A stretch of 5,586 nt of DNA from Bacteroidota bacterium (GTDB lineage Bacteria; Bacteroidota; Bacteroidia; UKL13-3): the NCBI GenBank assembly GCA_004293295.1, contig RDYC01000358.1, positions 1 through 5,586 of the forward strand, given 5' to 3'. Under the pieces are notes generated by a model. That model was not told the origin of the DNA and made no database searches. It saw nothing but the letters and a program-made list of their open reading frames with translations. Made by a program: the position numbers and the translations under genes. Position 1 is the first letter of the stretch. Each line of letters begins with the position of its first letter. Shown piece after piece: positions 1 to 5,586 of the stretch.

Positions 1-86
1 TTTTGGCTTTCCATAAGCGTATATGATTTAAACAAAAATAGGTTTTAGTATGACTTTAAAAAACTGTTTGCTAACATTGCTGTTGA
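1..86. other. Leader region upstream of lpxB, no supported gene
   Basis: This stretch is AT-rich and all three plus-strand frames meet a stop within the first 48 bases. A frame open from base 1 to a TAG at 46-48 could be the last 15 codons of an upstream gene, but it is too short to identify. I see no Shine-Dalgarno-like purine run before the ATG at 87 and no convincing TTTG / TAnnTTTG Bacteroidota promoter pair. lpxB may therefore be read from a promoter further left or as part of an operon entering the window. Confidence 0.4.
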
Positions 87-1196
87 ATGAAGTATTTTAT
101 TATTGCCGGAGAAGCCTCCGGAGATTTGCACGGAGCCCACCTAATAGCTGCCATCAAGCAGCAGGACAAGGATGCCAGTTTCCAATTCTGGGGTGGTGAT
201 TTGATGGCAGAACAAACTTCGGGCTTGCGAATGCATTACAAACAAATAACCATTATGGGGTTTGTGGAAGTGCTACTAAACCTAAGAACCATTTTCAATA
301 ATATCGCCTTATGCAAGGCTCATATTGAAGCTTTTGCCCCTGATGTGGTGGTATTGATTGATTATCCGGGTTTTAATTTAAGAATAGCTGAATTCTGTAA
401 GAAAAAAGGCATAAAAACGGTTTATTACATTGCCCCCAAAATATGGGCCTGGAAAGAAAACAGGGGCAAAAAGCTGGAGCAATTTGTGGATGAGCTTTTG
501 ATTATTTTTCCATTTGAAATACCTTATTTTAAAAAATGGAAGGTGAAAACCACTTATGTTGGTAATCCATTAATTGATGCCATCACTAATTATACCTACA
601 ATACCAACTTTTTAACAGAACAAGGTATTACCAAACCCTTAATTGCCTTATTGCCCGGAAGCCGAAAACAAGAAATTGACAAGATTTTACCTTTGATGTT
701 GGAGGTGGTGAGCCAATTTCCTGAATACGAATTTATAATTGCCGGAGCACCCGGTTTAACCAAGCTGCATTATGAACCTTATTTAAACAACCAAGTTAAA
801 CTGGTTTTTGGTGAAACATACAACCTTCTAAAGCAAGCCAAAGCTGCTATTGTTTGCAGTGGAACAGCCACTTTAGAAACAGCACTGTTTAATGTTCCGC
901 AAGTTTGCGGTTATGTGGCCAACCCCATCTCCTATCATATTGCCAAATGGTTGGTTAATATAAAATACATTTCTTTGGTAAACTTATGTTTGGATAAGCC
1001 GGCTATTCTTGAACTGATTCAGCATGATTTTACGGCTGAACGCATGGTCGTAGCATTAAAAGCCGTATTGCCCGGAGGACCGCATTATCCTCACATGATG
1101 GCTGATTATCAAAAACTGGGAGAATTATTAGGCGGTGAAGGAGCGAGTAAATTGGCTGCACAAAGAGTGGTGGCAATGGGCCATCAAAAAAATTAA
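87..1196 (+). CDS. lpxB: Lipid-A-disaccharide synthase (LpxB)
   Basis: LpxB is a GT19 glycosyltransferase at the cytoplasmic face of the inner membrane. It joins UDP-2,3-diacylglucosamine and lipid X (2,3-diacylglucosamine 1-phosphate) into the beta-1,6 lipid A disaccharide and releases UDP. The 369-residue product is close to the usual 370-390 and appears complete. Family landmarks are visible in order: AGEASGD at 7-13 (N-terminal nucleotide-binding-like fold), IDYPGFN at 91-97 with the conserved Asp92, APKIWAWKENR at 116-126, FPFE at 141-144, VGNPLIDA at 158-165, LPGSRKQE at 189-196 with the conserved Arg193, and SGTATLETAL at 258-267 followed by the GY...P...AKWLV segment in the C-terminal Rossmann half. 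Asp92 and Arg193 match positions reported as essential in E. coli LpxB (from memory). The ATG at 87 is chosen because the conserved N-terminal strand begins at once (MKYFIIAGEASGD). No Shine-Dalgarno is seen. The stop overlaps the stop of the convergent helicase gene by 4 bp. The other lipid A genes are not in the window. Confidence 0.96.
   Translation: MKYFIIAGEASGDLHGAHLIAAIKQQDKDASFQFWGGDLMAEQTSGLRMHYKQITIMGFVEVLLNLRTIFNNIALCKAHIEAFAPDVVVLIDYPGFNLRIAEFCKKKGIKTVYYIAPKIWAWKENRGKKLEQFVDELLIIFPFEIPYFKKWKVKTTYVGNPLIDAITNYTYNTNFLTEQGITKPLIALLPGSRKQEIDKILPLMLEVVSQFPEYEFIIAGAPGLTKLHYEPYLNNQVKLVFGETYNLLKQAKAAIVCSGTATLETALFNVPQVCGYVANPISYHIAKWLVNIKYISLVNLCLDKPAILELIQHDFTAERMVVALKAVLPGGPHYPHMMADYQKLGELLGGEGASKLAAQRVVAMGHQKN
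106..121 (+). other. GC-rich hairpin just inside lpxB
   Basis: CCGGAG (106-111) and CTCCGG (116-121) are perfect inverted 6-mers separated by AAGC. In mRNA they would form a compact stem starting about 20 nt after the A of the lpxB start codon. The stem falls on codons for the conserved GEASGD motif, so coding constraint alone could produce it. An effect on translation initiation is speculative. Confidence 0.3.
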
Positions 1197-3613
1197 TCCG
1201 CCATTTTCAGTTTCATTTTTTTTATTCGCTCTTCCAATTGTTCAGTGGTCATTTTCTCCCTCAACCTTTCAACCAATATAGGAAAGGCAAACGGAGAAGC
1301 CTGTTGCAGCTCAATTACCTCAATGCGTTGGTTACCGATGCGTTTAAGCGCATTTCTTAACCTCACTTCTTCCAACTGATCAAACATTACCTCTTCGTAT
1401 GCTTGTTTAAGTAACAAATTATTGGGCTCATTATCCATAAACACCTTAAAAAACATGGCACTACTTGCTTGTAAATGCCGGCTTTTAACAGCCTTTCCGG
1501 GATACCCTCCAAATACCAATCCTGATATATGCGCAATATCTCTGAATTTGCGTTTGGCCATTTCCATAGCATTAATCCCATACAACATATCGGCAAACAA
1601 ATCATCATCAGTAAACAAATCGTCTCCCAATGCTTCTTCAATAGGAATTGGTTGGTCGCTTAGCAATTCAAACCCATAATCATTAAACGCGATGGAAAAA
1701 GAAATAGGCACAATTTTAGAAATACGATAGCCGACCAAACTCGCCAAACCTTCGTGCACAAATCTCCCTTCAAATGGGTAAATAAAAACGTGATAACCAT
1801 CCTTGCTGGTCAATTTTTCAATCAGTAACGTGTGCGCATCAGGTAGTATTGATGATGCCTTTTGTTGTTCAAGAATTTCCTCAATGGCCTGAAATTCCAC
1901 ATCTAACGCACCGTGTTCTATATAATTGGTCAATCCCAGTCGGAGTTGTTCACTTAAGCGGCTTGATAAGGGCATTCTTCCTCCCGCCCAACTGGGTATC
2001 AATGCCTTTTTAGCAGTGGATTTACGCACCAATGCAGTCATATCCTTTAGCTGCACCAATTCAAGACTGCGTCCGGCAAACCAAAAAACATCACCAATAT
2101 TTAATCTGGAAATAAAATACTCTTCAATGGTTCCCAAATTTCCACCACTTAAATATTTTACCTGCATAATTTGATCGCTTACGATAGTTCCAATGGATAA
2201 CCTATGCATCATGGCTATCTTTTTATTGGTTACAGCATGCAAGTTATTAACCACTTCTACTTTTTTAAACTCATCATAAGCTTGTAAACTATCTCCACCG
2301 GCTTTAATAAACTGCAATACCCAATTCCATTCGTCCGCACTCATAGAATTAAAACAGTGGGTTTGCAGTACCTCGTTACCTATTTTTTCGGCATCAAATC
2401 CTTCCCCAATGGCAAGGGTTACCAAGTACTGACAAAGCACATCAAATGCACGGATTACGGGAGGCTTGCTTTCTATCAATTCAGCTTGTATGGCTTTTCT
2501 TAATGCGGAGGCCTCCATTAACTCTAGAGCATGAGTAGGCAAAAAATAAATGCGACTGGTAGCATTAGGCTGATGGCCACTTCTGCCGGCCCTTTGCAAA
2601 AAACGTGCAACACCTTTAGGCCCTCCTATCTGAATCACTTGATCAACCGGTCTGAAGTCAACGCCTAAATCTAAACTGCTGGTGCATACCACGGCTTTTA
2701 AAGAGCCTCTATGCAAAGCATCTTCAACCCAAGCTCTGGTTTCTCCGCTTAAACTCCCATGGTGCATGGCTATTGCTCCGGCCAATTGAGGAGCATAATG
2801 TATCAATTGCTGGTACCATATTTCAGTTTGTGACCTGGTATTGGTAAAAATCAGGGAGGTAGTTGCCTGCTCAATTAAGGGAATTATTTTATGGATTAGC
2901 TTAATTCCCAAATGACCTCCCCATGGATATTTTTCCACCTCATCTGGCAAAATAGATACCACTTCAATTTGTTTATTGATAGCTGCTTTTATTAAAACAC
3001 CCTCATCTGCCGTGCTTCCCAACAATACTTGTTTAGCTTCCTCCAAATTACCTATGGTAGCACTTATGCCCCATATTTTTAACTTGGGGTTAATACCCCG
3101 CAACCTGCTTAGTGCCAACTCCATTTGTACTCCTCTTTTGTTTCCCAACAACTCATGCCACTCATCTACCACAACCACCTCCAGTTGTTTAAAAAAATCG
3201 GATACATCCTTTTGAGCCAACATTAAGTGTAAACTTTCAGGTGTGGTGATTAAAAAATCAGGTGGCGACTTTTTTTGTGCTTGTCTTTCTTTGGTTTCAG
3301 TGTCTCCGGTTCGGGTGGCTATTTTCCATCCGGTATTTAAATAGGTTAATGGCTCCTCTATGGCTGATGCCAAATCTTTGCTCAACGCCTTAATAGGCGA
3401 AATCCAGATGGCTTTAACGCCTTTAGGTGATTTGGTTTTAACTCCCGAAAGCAGTATGGGTAATGCCAATGCAAATGTTTTACCACTACCTGTTGGTGCG
3501 TTTAAAAGCCCGCTTTTCCCGGCTAGATAAGCTTCCCAACACTCTTGCTGAAAAGCAAACGCCTTCCACTCTTTATGTTTAAACCATTGTTTTAATATTG
3601 ATATACCTGTCAT
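1193..3613 (-). CDS. Ligase-associated, Lhr-core-like DEXH-box DNA helicase
   Basis: This is a superfamily 2 ATP-dependent helicase of the Lhr-core type, most like the ligase-associated DEXH helicases that in many bacteria are encoded with an ATP-dependent DNA ligase, a metallo-beta-lactamase-fold exonuclease and a metallophosphoesterase. The probable role is 3'-5' translocation on DNA during repair in the cytoplasm. Numbering from the ATG at 3613 (806 residues), the motifs are: FQ near 21-22 (Q-like), Walker A APTGSGKT 39-46, Ia SPIKAL 72-77, TTPESL 123-128, Walker B DEWH 150-153, III SAT 184-186, IV IFTNTRSQTE 255-264, V TSSLDLGVDF 311-320, VI QRAGRSGH 340-347. All are intact. The C-terminal Lhr-like region contains WAGGR (542-546), FIYPFEGR (610-617), GGYPGK then RHLQASS (702-718) and NNLLLKQAYEEV (731-742), which resemble the ligase-associated subfamily. 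A TTG two codons upstream (3617-3619) would add two residues; the ATG is preferred. None of the usual partner genes adjoin it on either side. Confidence 0.9.
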   Translation of the reverse strand: MTGISILKQWFKHKEWKAFAFQQECWEAYLAGKSGLLNAPTGSGKTFALALPILLSGVKTKSPKGVKAIWISPIKALSKDLASAIEEPLTYLNTGWKIATRTGDTETKERQAQKKSPPDFLITTPESLHLMLAQKDVSDFFKQLEVVVVDEWHELLGNKRGVQMELALSRLRGINPKLKIWGISATIGNLEEAKQVLLGSTADEGVLIKAAINKQIEVVSILPDEVEKYPWGGHLGIKLIHKIIPLIEQATTSLIFTNTRSQTEIWYQQLIHYAPQLAGAIAMHHGSLSGETRAWVEDALHRGSLKAVVCTSSLDLGVDFRPVDQVIQIGGPKGVARFLQRAGRSGHQPNATSRIYFLPTHALELMEASALRKAIQAELIESKPPVIRAFDVLCQYLVTLAIGEGFDAEKIGNEVLQTHCFNSMSADEWNWVLQFIKAGGDSLQAYDEFKKVEVVNNLHAVTNKKIAMMHRLSIGTIVSDQIMQVKYLSGGNLGTIEEYFISRLNIGDVFWFAGRSLELVQLKDMTALVRKSTAKKALIPSWAGGRMPLSSRLSEQLRLGLTNYIEHGALDVEFQAIEEILEQQKASSILPDAHTLLIEKLTSKDGYHVFIYPFEGRFVHEGLASLVGYRISKIVPISFSIAFNDYGFELLSDQPIPIEEALGDDLFTDDDLFADMLYGINAMEMAKRKFRDIAHISGLVFGGYPGKAVKSRHLQASSAMFFKVFMDNEPNNLLLKQAYEEVMFDQLEEVRLRNALKRIGNQRIEVIELQQASPFAFPILVERLREKMTTEQLEERIKKMKLKMAD

Positions 3614-3621
3614 GCCCAATA

Positions 3622-3654
3622 CAAGTATACAATGTTATTGTGAACGGGCACAAA
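3622..3654 (-). promoter_or_regulatory. Possible Bacteroidota-type promoter for the helicase
   Basis: On the minus strand, TTTG (3651-3654) is followed after 21 nt by TATACTTG (3622-3629), one mismatch from the Bacteroidota -7 box TAnnTTTG. The spacing falls within the range known for this phylum. If real, transcription would begin almost at the helicase ATG (3613), giving a nearly leaderless mRNA. The -33-like element lies inside the T-tract of the preceding terminator. The region is AT-rich, so a chance match is quite possible. Confidence 0.25.
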
Positions 3655-3684
3655 AAAAGCCTTAAGCAAATTGCTTAAGGCTTT
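3652..3684 (-). terminator. Rho-independent terminator of lipoprotein gene A
   Basis: GCCTTAAGCAA (3659-3669) and TTGCTTAAGGC (3671-3681) are perfect 11-bp inverted arms around a single central base, extendable by A/T pairs on both sides. On the minus strand the stem is followed by seven T residues (3652-3658). It begins about 22 nt after the tandem stop codons of lipoprotein gene A. It separates that gene from the helicase gene, which is on the same strand. Its sequence is unlike the terminators at 4600-4631 and 5552-5583. Confidence 0.9.
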
Positions 3685-3705
3685 AGAACATCAATCTTCA
3701 ACTTA

Positions 3706-4473
3706 TTAAAAAAGAATCTCATGCTCACCTATTTGCAACCTCACCCTACTGCTATTTGTTTGTGCTTTTATGGCTGACACATCAAAGCATAAATTGTTGG
3801 TGAAATAAGCCTGCAAAACATTTCCTTCCACTACTTTTGGACTAAATAATTGCAATTTCGCTAGTGGTGGATTGCTCTTTTCAATTTCACCTTTCCAACT
3901 CAAAGAAAAATCACTATTCTCTACTTGGCTACCGCCTGAATAGCCAACTGTTAATTTGAGAAAATTTCCGTCCATTTCCGACTCCAGTATTTGTATAACA
4001 CTTGGTTCATATTTGGTGTGGTCAATCACAATTTTTGGGCAGGTGTCAACGGGCTTCTTATCAACAACCCGAATACAAGTAATAGTAACGGGTTGATATG
4101 CTGGCAATGCTGCCAAACAACGTATCTCGTCACTATCACATAACGAGTCTTTTTGCACAGTGTATCCAAACTCTACTTGGTCGCCTTCTTTTACATCAAC
4201 AGGTACCTGTGGCATAAACGATTGCTGGCAAGGTTGCAGGTATTTGCCATGTTCTGTTTTAATCCATAATTCACCGTAAACACCAAATCCACAAGTAACG
4301 CGAACTATGGTTCCTTTTACATTGCAACTTGTTGGTGGCGGGTCTTTAGGTTTACCATTTCCTCCTCCATCTCCTCCCGGGTCAAAAATGGGGTTATCGC
4401 ATGACGCAAATAGTAAAGCAAATGCAACAAGAAATGTTGCTAATCGGTAGTTCATGAATTGAATTGTTTTCAT
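3706..4473 (-). CDS. Cysteine-rich lipoprotein of unknown function, copy A
   Basis: I do not recognise a named family. The 255-residue product starts with a lipoprotein signal peptide: basic n-region (MKTIQFMNYR), hydrophobic core ATFLVAFALLF and lipobox-like FASC with the lipidated Cys25. A Gly/Pro-rich spacer (about 31-49, ending KPKDPPPT) follows, then a mature domain with eight more cysteines (50, 61, 82, 112, 119, 133, 145, 229). The first half (50-135) reads as a beta-rich module containing GELWIKT, GKYLQPC and EIRCLAALP. The second half (145-255) contains GYSGGSQ, DFSLSWKGE, QAYFTNNLCFDV and a short IGEHEIL tail. Disulfides and a periplasmic or surface location are inferred. The neighbouring paralogue (4653-5426) is about 65% identical overall. 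Unlike it, this copy lacks Cys at the positions of Gly181 and Leu220. The ATG at 4471-4473 is used; an in-frame ATG at codon 7 would also leave a working signal peptide. The gene ends in two TAA codons (3706-3708 and 3703-3705). Confidence 0.85.
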   Translation of the reverse strand: MKTIQFMNYRLATFLVAFALLFASCDNPIFDPGGDGGGNGKPKDPPPTSCNVKGTIVRVTCGFGVYGELWIKTEHGKYLQPCQQSFMPQVPVDVKEGDQVEFGYTVQKDSLCDSDEIRCLAALPAYQPVTITCIRVVDKKPVDTCPKIVIDHTKYEPSVIQILESEMDGNFLKLTVGYSGGSQVENSDFSLSWKGEIEKSNPPLAKLQLFSPKVVEGNVLQAYFTNNLCFDVSAIKAQTNSSRVRLQIGEHEILF

Positions 4474-4512
4474 AATTATTTTGGTTTATGTATAACATTT
4501 GACTAGAATATG

Positions 4513-4545
4513 TTTTGACATGTTGCCTTATGTTGCTTGTCAAAA
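4513..4545. promoter_or_regulatory. 33-bp interrupted palindrome with phased direct repeats, upstream of copy A
   Basis: Arms TTTTGACA (4513-4520) and TGTCAAAA (4538-4545) are perfect 8-bp inverted repeats 17 bp apart. Inside lie two direct copies of ATGTTGC (4520-4526 and 4530-4536), spaced 10 bp start to start, about one helical turn. The element sits 40-72 bp upstream of the gene A start. Apart from flanking bases it is identical to the one at 5466-5498. The symmetry and phasing suggest a protein binding site or a structured 5' leader. Which of these it is, and the promoter position, cannot be settled from sequence. No clean TAnnTTTG box was found; TATTTTTTTG on the minus strand (4541-4550) is the nearest. 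Confidence 0.5.
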
Positions 4546-4599
4546 AAATAATGACATAATGAAAATTAAATGCAGTAATGCACTTTATACCCAATAATG

Positions 4600-4631
4600 A
4601 AAAAGGGCTTTAAGCATTACACTTAAAACCC
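4600..4631 (-). terminator. Rho-independent terminator of lipoprotein gene B
   Basis: On the minus strand GGGTTTTAAG and CTTAAAGCCC (4622-4631 and 4605-4614) form a 10-bp stem with one G-T pair and a 7-nt loop, followed by five T residues (4600-4604). It starts about 21 nt after the stop of gene B (4653). A homologous hairpin stands at 5552-5583. Confidence 0.88.
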
Positions 4632-4652
4632 TATTAAACGAGTAAATTACGC

Positions 4653-5426
4653 TTATTTAACCAATATGCTATGTGTTCCAATATTGAGATAAATAGCCCC
4701 TTGGTTTAGCTTTGTTATGGCTGCAACATCAAAACATAAATCGTTGGTAAAATATGCCTGACAGGTTATTCCATCTGTAATAAATGGGCTTGACAATTGC
4801 AAAAGCGCTCTGGCTGGATAGCTTTCTTGAACTTCACCTTTCCAACTTAATAAAAAATCTTTATCATCAATCTGGCTGCATCCACTATAACCCACTTTTA
4901 GCTTAAGCAAATTCCCATCCATTTTCGATTCTAAAACTTGTATGACATTTTCAGGGTAATTGGTATAATCAACAACCAGCGAAGGGCAATCTCCAATTGG
5001 TTTTGTGTCTATTACCCGAATACAACTTAATGAAACTGATTGGTGTTCAGGCAATGCTGCCAAGCAACGAATCTCATCATTATCGCATGATGACTTACTT
5101 TGTGCAGTATAACCAAACTCTACACGGTCTCCATCCTTTAACTCCATGGCAACTAAAGTCGTAAAGGATTGCTCGCAAGGCTGGAGGTACTTGCCATTGT
5201 CTGTTTTAATCCATAAATCGCCATAAATACCAAATGCACAAGGTACACGCACCATGGTACCTTTAATACTGCAATCAGTTGGTGGTGGATCTTTAGGTTT
5301 ACCGCCTCCGTTGCCGTTGCCTTCCCCTCCCGGATCAAAAATAGGGTTGTCGCATGACGCAAATAGTAAAACAAATGCAACGAGAAATGTTGCTAATCGG
5401 TAGTTCATGAATTGAATTGTTTTCAT
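4653..5426 (-). CDS. Cysteine-rich lipoprotein of unknown function, copy B
   Basis: This is a 257-residue paralogue of the product at 3706-4473, and I do not recognise a named function. The first 34 residues differ from copy A by one substitution (Val19 for Ala) and include the signal peptide and FASC lipobox with Cys25. The Gly-rich spacer is two residues longer (GNGNGGGKPKDPPPT). The mature domain keeps all eight cysteines of copy A (here 52, 63, 84, 114, 121, 135, 147, 231) and adds Cys183 in GYSGCSQ and Cys222 in TCQAYFTN. The pattern of SG-C, then DF-L-W, then a Cys shortly before a CFDV-like strand resembles C-terminal domains I recall from other Bacteroidota lipoproteins, but I cannot assign a family name. 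An envelope location, anchored by lipid, is inferred; inner versus outer membrane or surface exposure is unknown. The gene appears monocistronic: it has its own upstream palindrome (5466-5498) and its own terminator (4600-4631). The ATG at 5424-5426 has no Shine-Dalgarno, only an A/T-rich leader. Confidence 0.85.
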   Translation of the reverse strand: MKTIQFMNYRLATFLVAFVLLFASCDNPIFDPGGEGNGNGGGKPKDPPPTDCSIKGTMVRVPCAFGIYGDLWIKTDNGKYLQPCEQSFTTLVAMELKDGDRVEFGYTAQSKSSCDNDEIRCLAALPEHQSVSLSCIRVIDTKPIGDCPSLVVDYTNYPENVIQVLESKMDGNLLKLKVGYSGCSQIDDKDFLLSWKGEVQESYPARALLQLSSPFITDGITCQAYFTNDLCFDVAAITKLNQGAIYLNIGTHSILVK

Positions 5427-5465
5427 AATTATTTTGGTTTATGTATAACATTTGACTAGAATATA

Positions 5466-5498
5466 TTTTGACATGTTGCCTTATGTTGCTTGTCAAAA
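5466..5498. promoter_or_regulatory. 33-bp interrupted palindrome with phased direct repeats, upstream of copy B
   Basis: This is the same element as at 4513-4545: arms TTTTGACA (5466-5473) and TGTCAAAA (5491-5498), with ATGTTGC repeated at 5473-5479 and 5483-5489. It sits at the same distance (40 bp) from the gene B start. Conservation of arms, spacer and distance in both units supports a shared function, although the very recent or homogenised duplication of this segment weakens that argument. Confidence 0.5.
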
Positions 5499-5551
5499 AA
5501 ATAATGACATATTGAATACTAAATGTAGCAATGCAATTCATACCCAATAAT

Positions 5552-5583
5552 AAAAAAGGTTTTAAGCAGTACACTTAAAACCC
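5552..5583 (-). terminator. Terminator of a gene lying beyond the right edge
   Basis: On the minus strand GGTTTTAAG and CTTAAAACC (5574-5582 and 5558-5566) form a perfect 9-bp stem with a 7-nt loop, followed by six T residues (5552-5557). It matches the terminator of gene B with one base deleted and a few substitutions. No gene inside the window ends here. By analogy with gene B, the stop codon of the gene it serves would lie about 20 bp past position 5586. Confidence 0.8.
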
Positions 5584-5586
5584 TAT

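Larger units (their letters stand above)
3706..4599 (-). repeat. Tandem array unit 1: lipoprotein gene A plus upstream region
   Basis: This unit holds gene A and about 126 bp upstream of its start. It is a diverged copy of the unit at 4600-5552, offset by 953 bp at the start codon, the palindrome and the far upstream region. DNA identity is not even. The 84 bp directly upstream of the start (4474-4557) differ at one position and the first 34 codons at about five, whereas positions 4551-4600 are about 84% identical and the mature coding part is clearly more diverged. Its downstream terminator is not part of the repeat, which suggests that 3706 is near the array's end. Confidence 0.85.
4600..5552 (-). 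repeat. Tandem array unit 2: terminator, lipoprotein gene B, upstream region
   Basis: This is the second unit of the direct tandem array, containing the terminator, gene B and the upstream palindrome region. The unit length of 953 bp is fixed by the distance between start codons (4473 and 5426) and between palindromes (4513 and 5466). The repeat continues past 5552 into a copy of the same terminator and runs off the window, so at least one more unit probably follows. Confidence 0.85.

Noticed and set aside
1..48. Frame open from base 1 to a TAG, a possible 3' end of an upstream gene
   Set aside because: Only 15 codons, with no recognisable motif and nothing to separate it from chance.
1186..1224. 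A7 run at the end of lpxB and T8 run just after it, considered as a frameshift site or a plus-strand terminator
   Set aside because: No stem precedes the T run. Slippage would only append an unrelated tail to a complete LpxB, and the T run is the 3' end of the helicase coding sequence.
1387..3215. Several 79-85 codon reading frames inside the helicase gene, on both strands
   Set aside because: They are shadows of a gene whose helicase motifs are intact along its whole length.
4538..4543. TTGACA on the minus strand as a sigma70 -35 box
   Set aside because: At 17 bp spacing there is TGTCAA, the palindrome arm, instead of a TATAAT-like box, and Bacteroidota primary promoters use a different consensus.
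4394..4594. Alternative-frame minus-strand reading frame over the start of gene A, with a relative at 5335-5574 over the start of gene B
   Set aside because: It is similar in the two units only because the DNA there is nearly identical. It overlaps the lipoprotein start out of frame, and the 5335-5574 version would start with GTG inside a terminator.
3706..5586. CRISPR array or insertion sequence as the cause of the repeats
   Set aside because: The repeat unit is a 953-bp gene cassette. There are no short repeat-spacer units, no transposase, no terminal inverted repeats at the unit ends and no target-site duplication that I can see.

Overview
The window looks like chromosomal DNA from a member of the Bacteroidota (inference). 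It is AT-rich. The starts lack a recognisable Shine-Dalgarno sequence and have A/T-rich leaders. There is a lipid A gene, so the organism has a Gram-negative outer membrane. The long Lhr-type helicase reads like the ligase-associated DEXH helicases common in this phylum, and the two small lipoproteins are of a Bacteroidota style. I cannot name the genus.

Layout from left to right. Positions 1-86 are a short leader with no supported gene. lpxB (87-1196, plus) encodes lipid-A-disaccharide synthase and is complete. It converges on a long minus-strand gene (1193-3613) for a ligase-associated, Lhr-core-like DEXH-box helicase. The two stop codons share the four bases TTAA, and no terminator lies between them. 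The helicase start is only about 40 bp from a strong rho-independent terminator (3652-3684) that closes the next minus-strand gene.

The right-hand 1.9 kb is a tandem array of paralogous lipoprotein genes on the minus strand: copy A (3706-4473) and copy B (4653-5426), with starts exactly 953 bp apart. Each has its own upstream region with the same 33-bp interrupted palindrome enclosing two helically phased 7-bp direct repeats. Copy B ends in its own hairpin terminator. A near-identical terminator lies at the window's right edge, with no gene in the window to serve, so a third copy probably begins just beyond position 5586. The upstream region and signal-peptide segment of A and B are nearly identical in DNA, while the mature proteins have diverged to about 60% identity and differ by one coordinated pair of cysteines.

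The three parts have no obvious functional link: lipid A synthesis at the inner membrane, DNA repair in the cytoplasm, and an envelope lipoprotein family of unknown function. The lipoprotein array is the least explained part.
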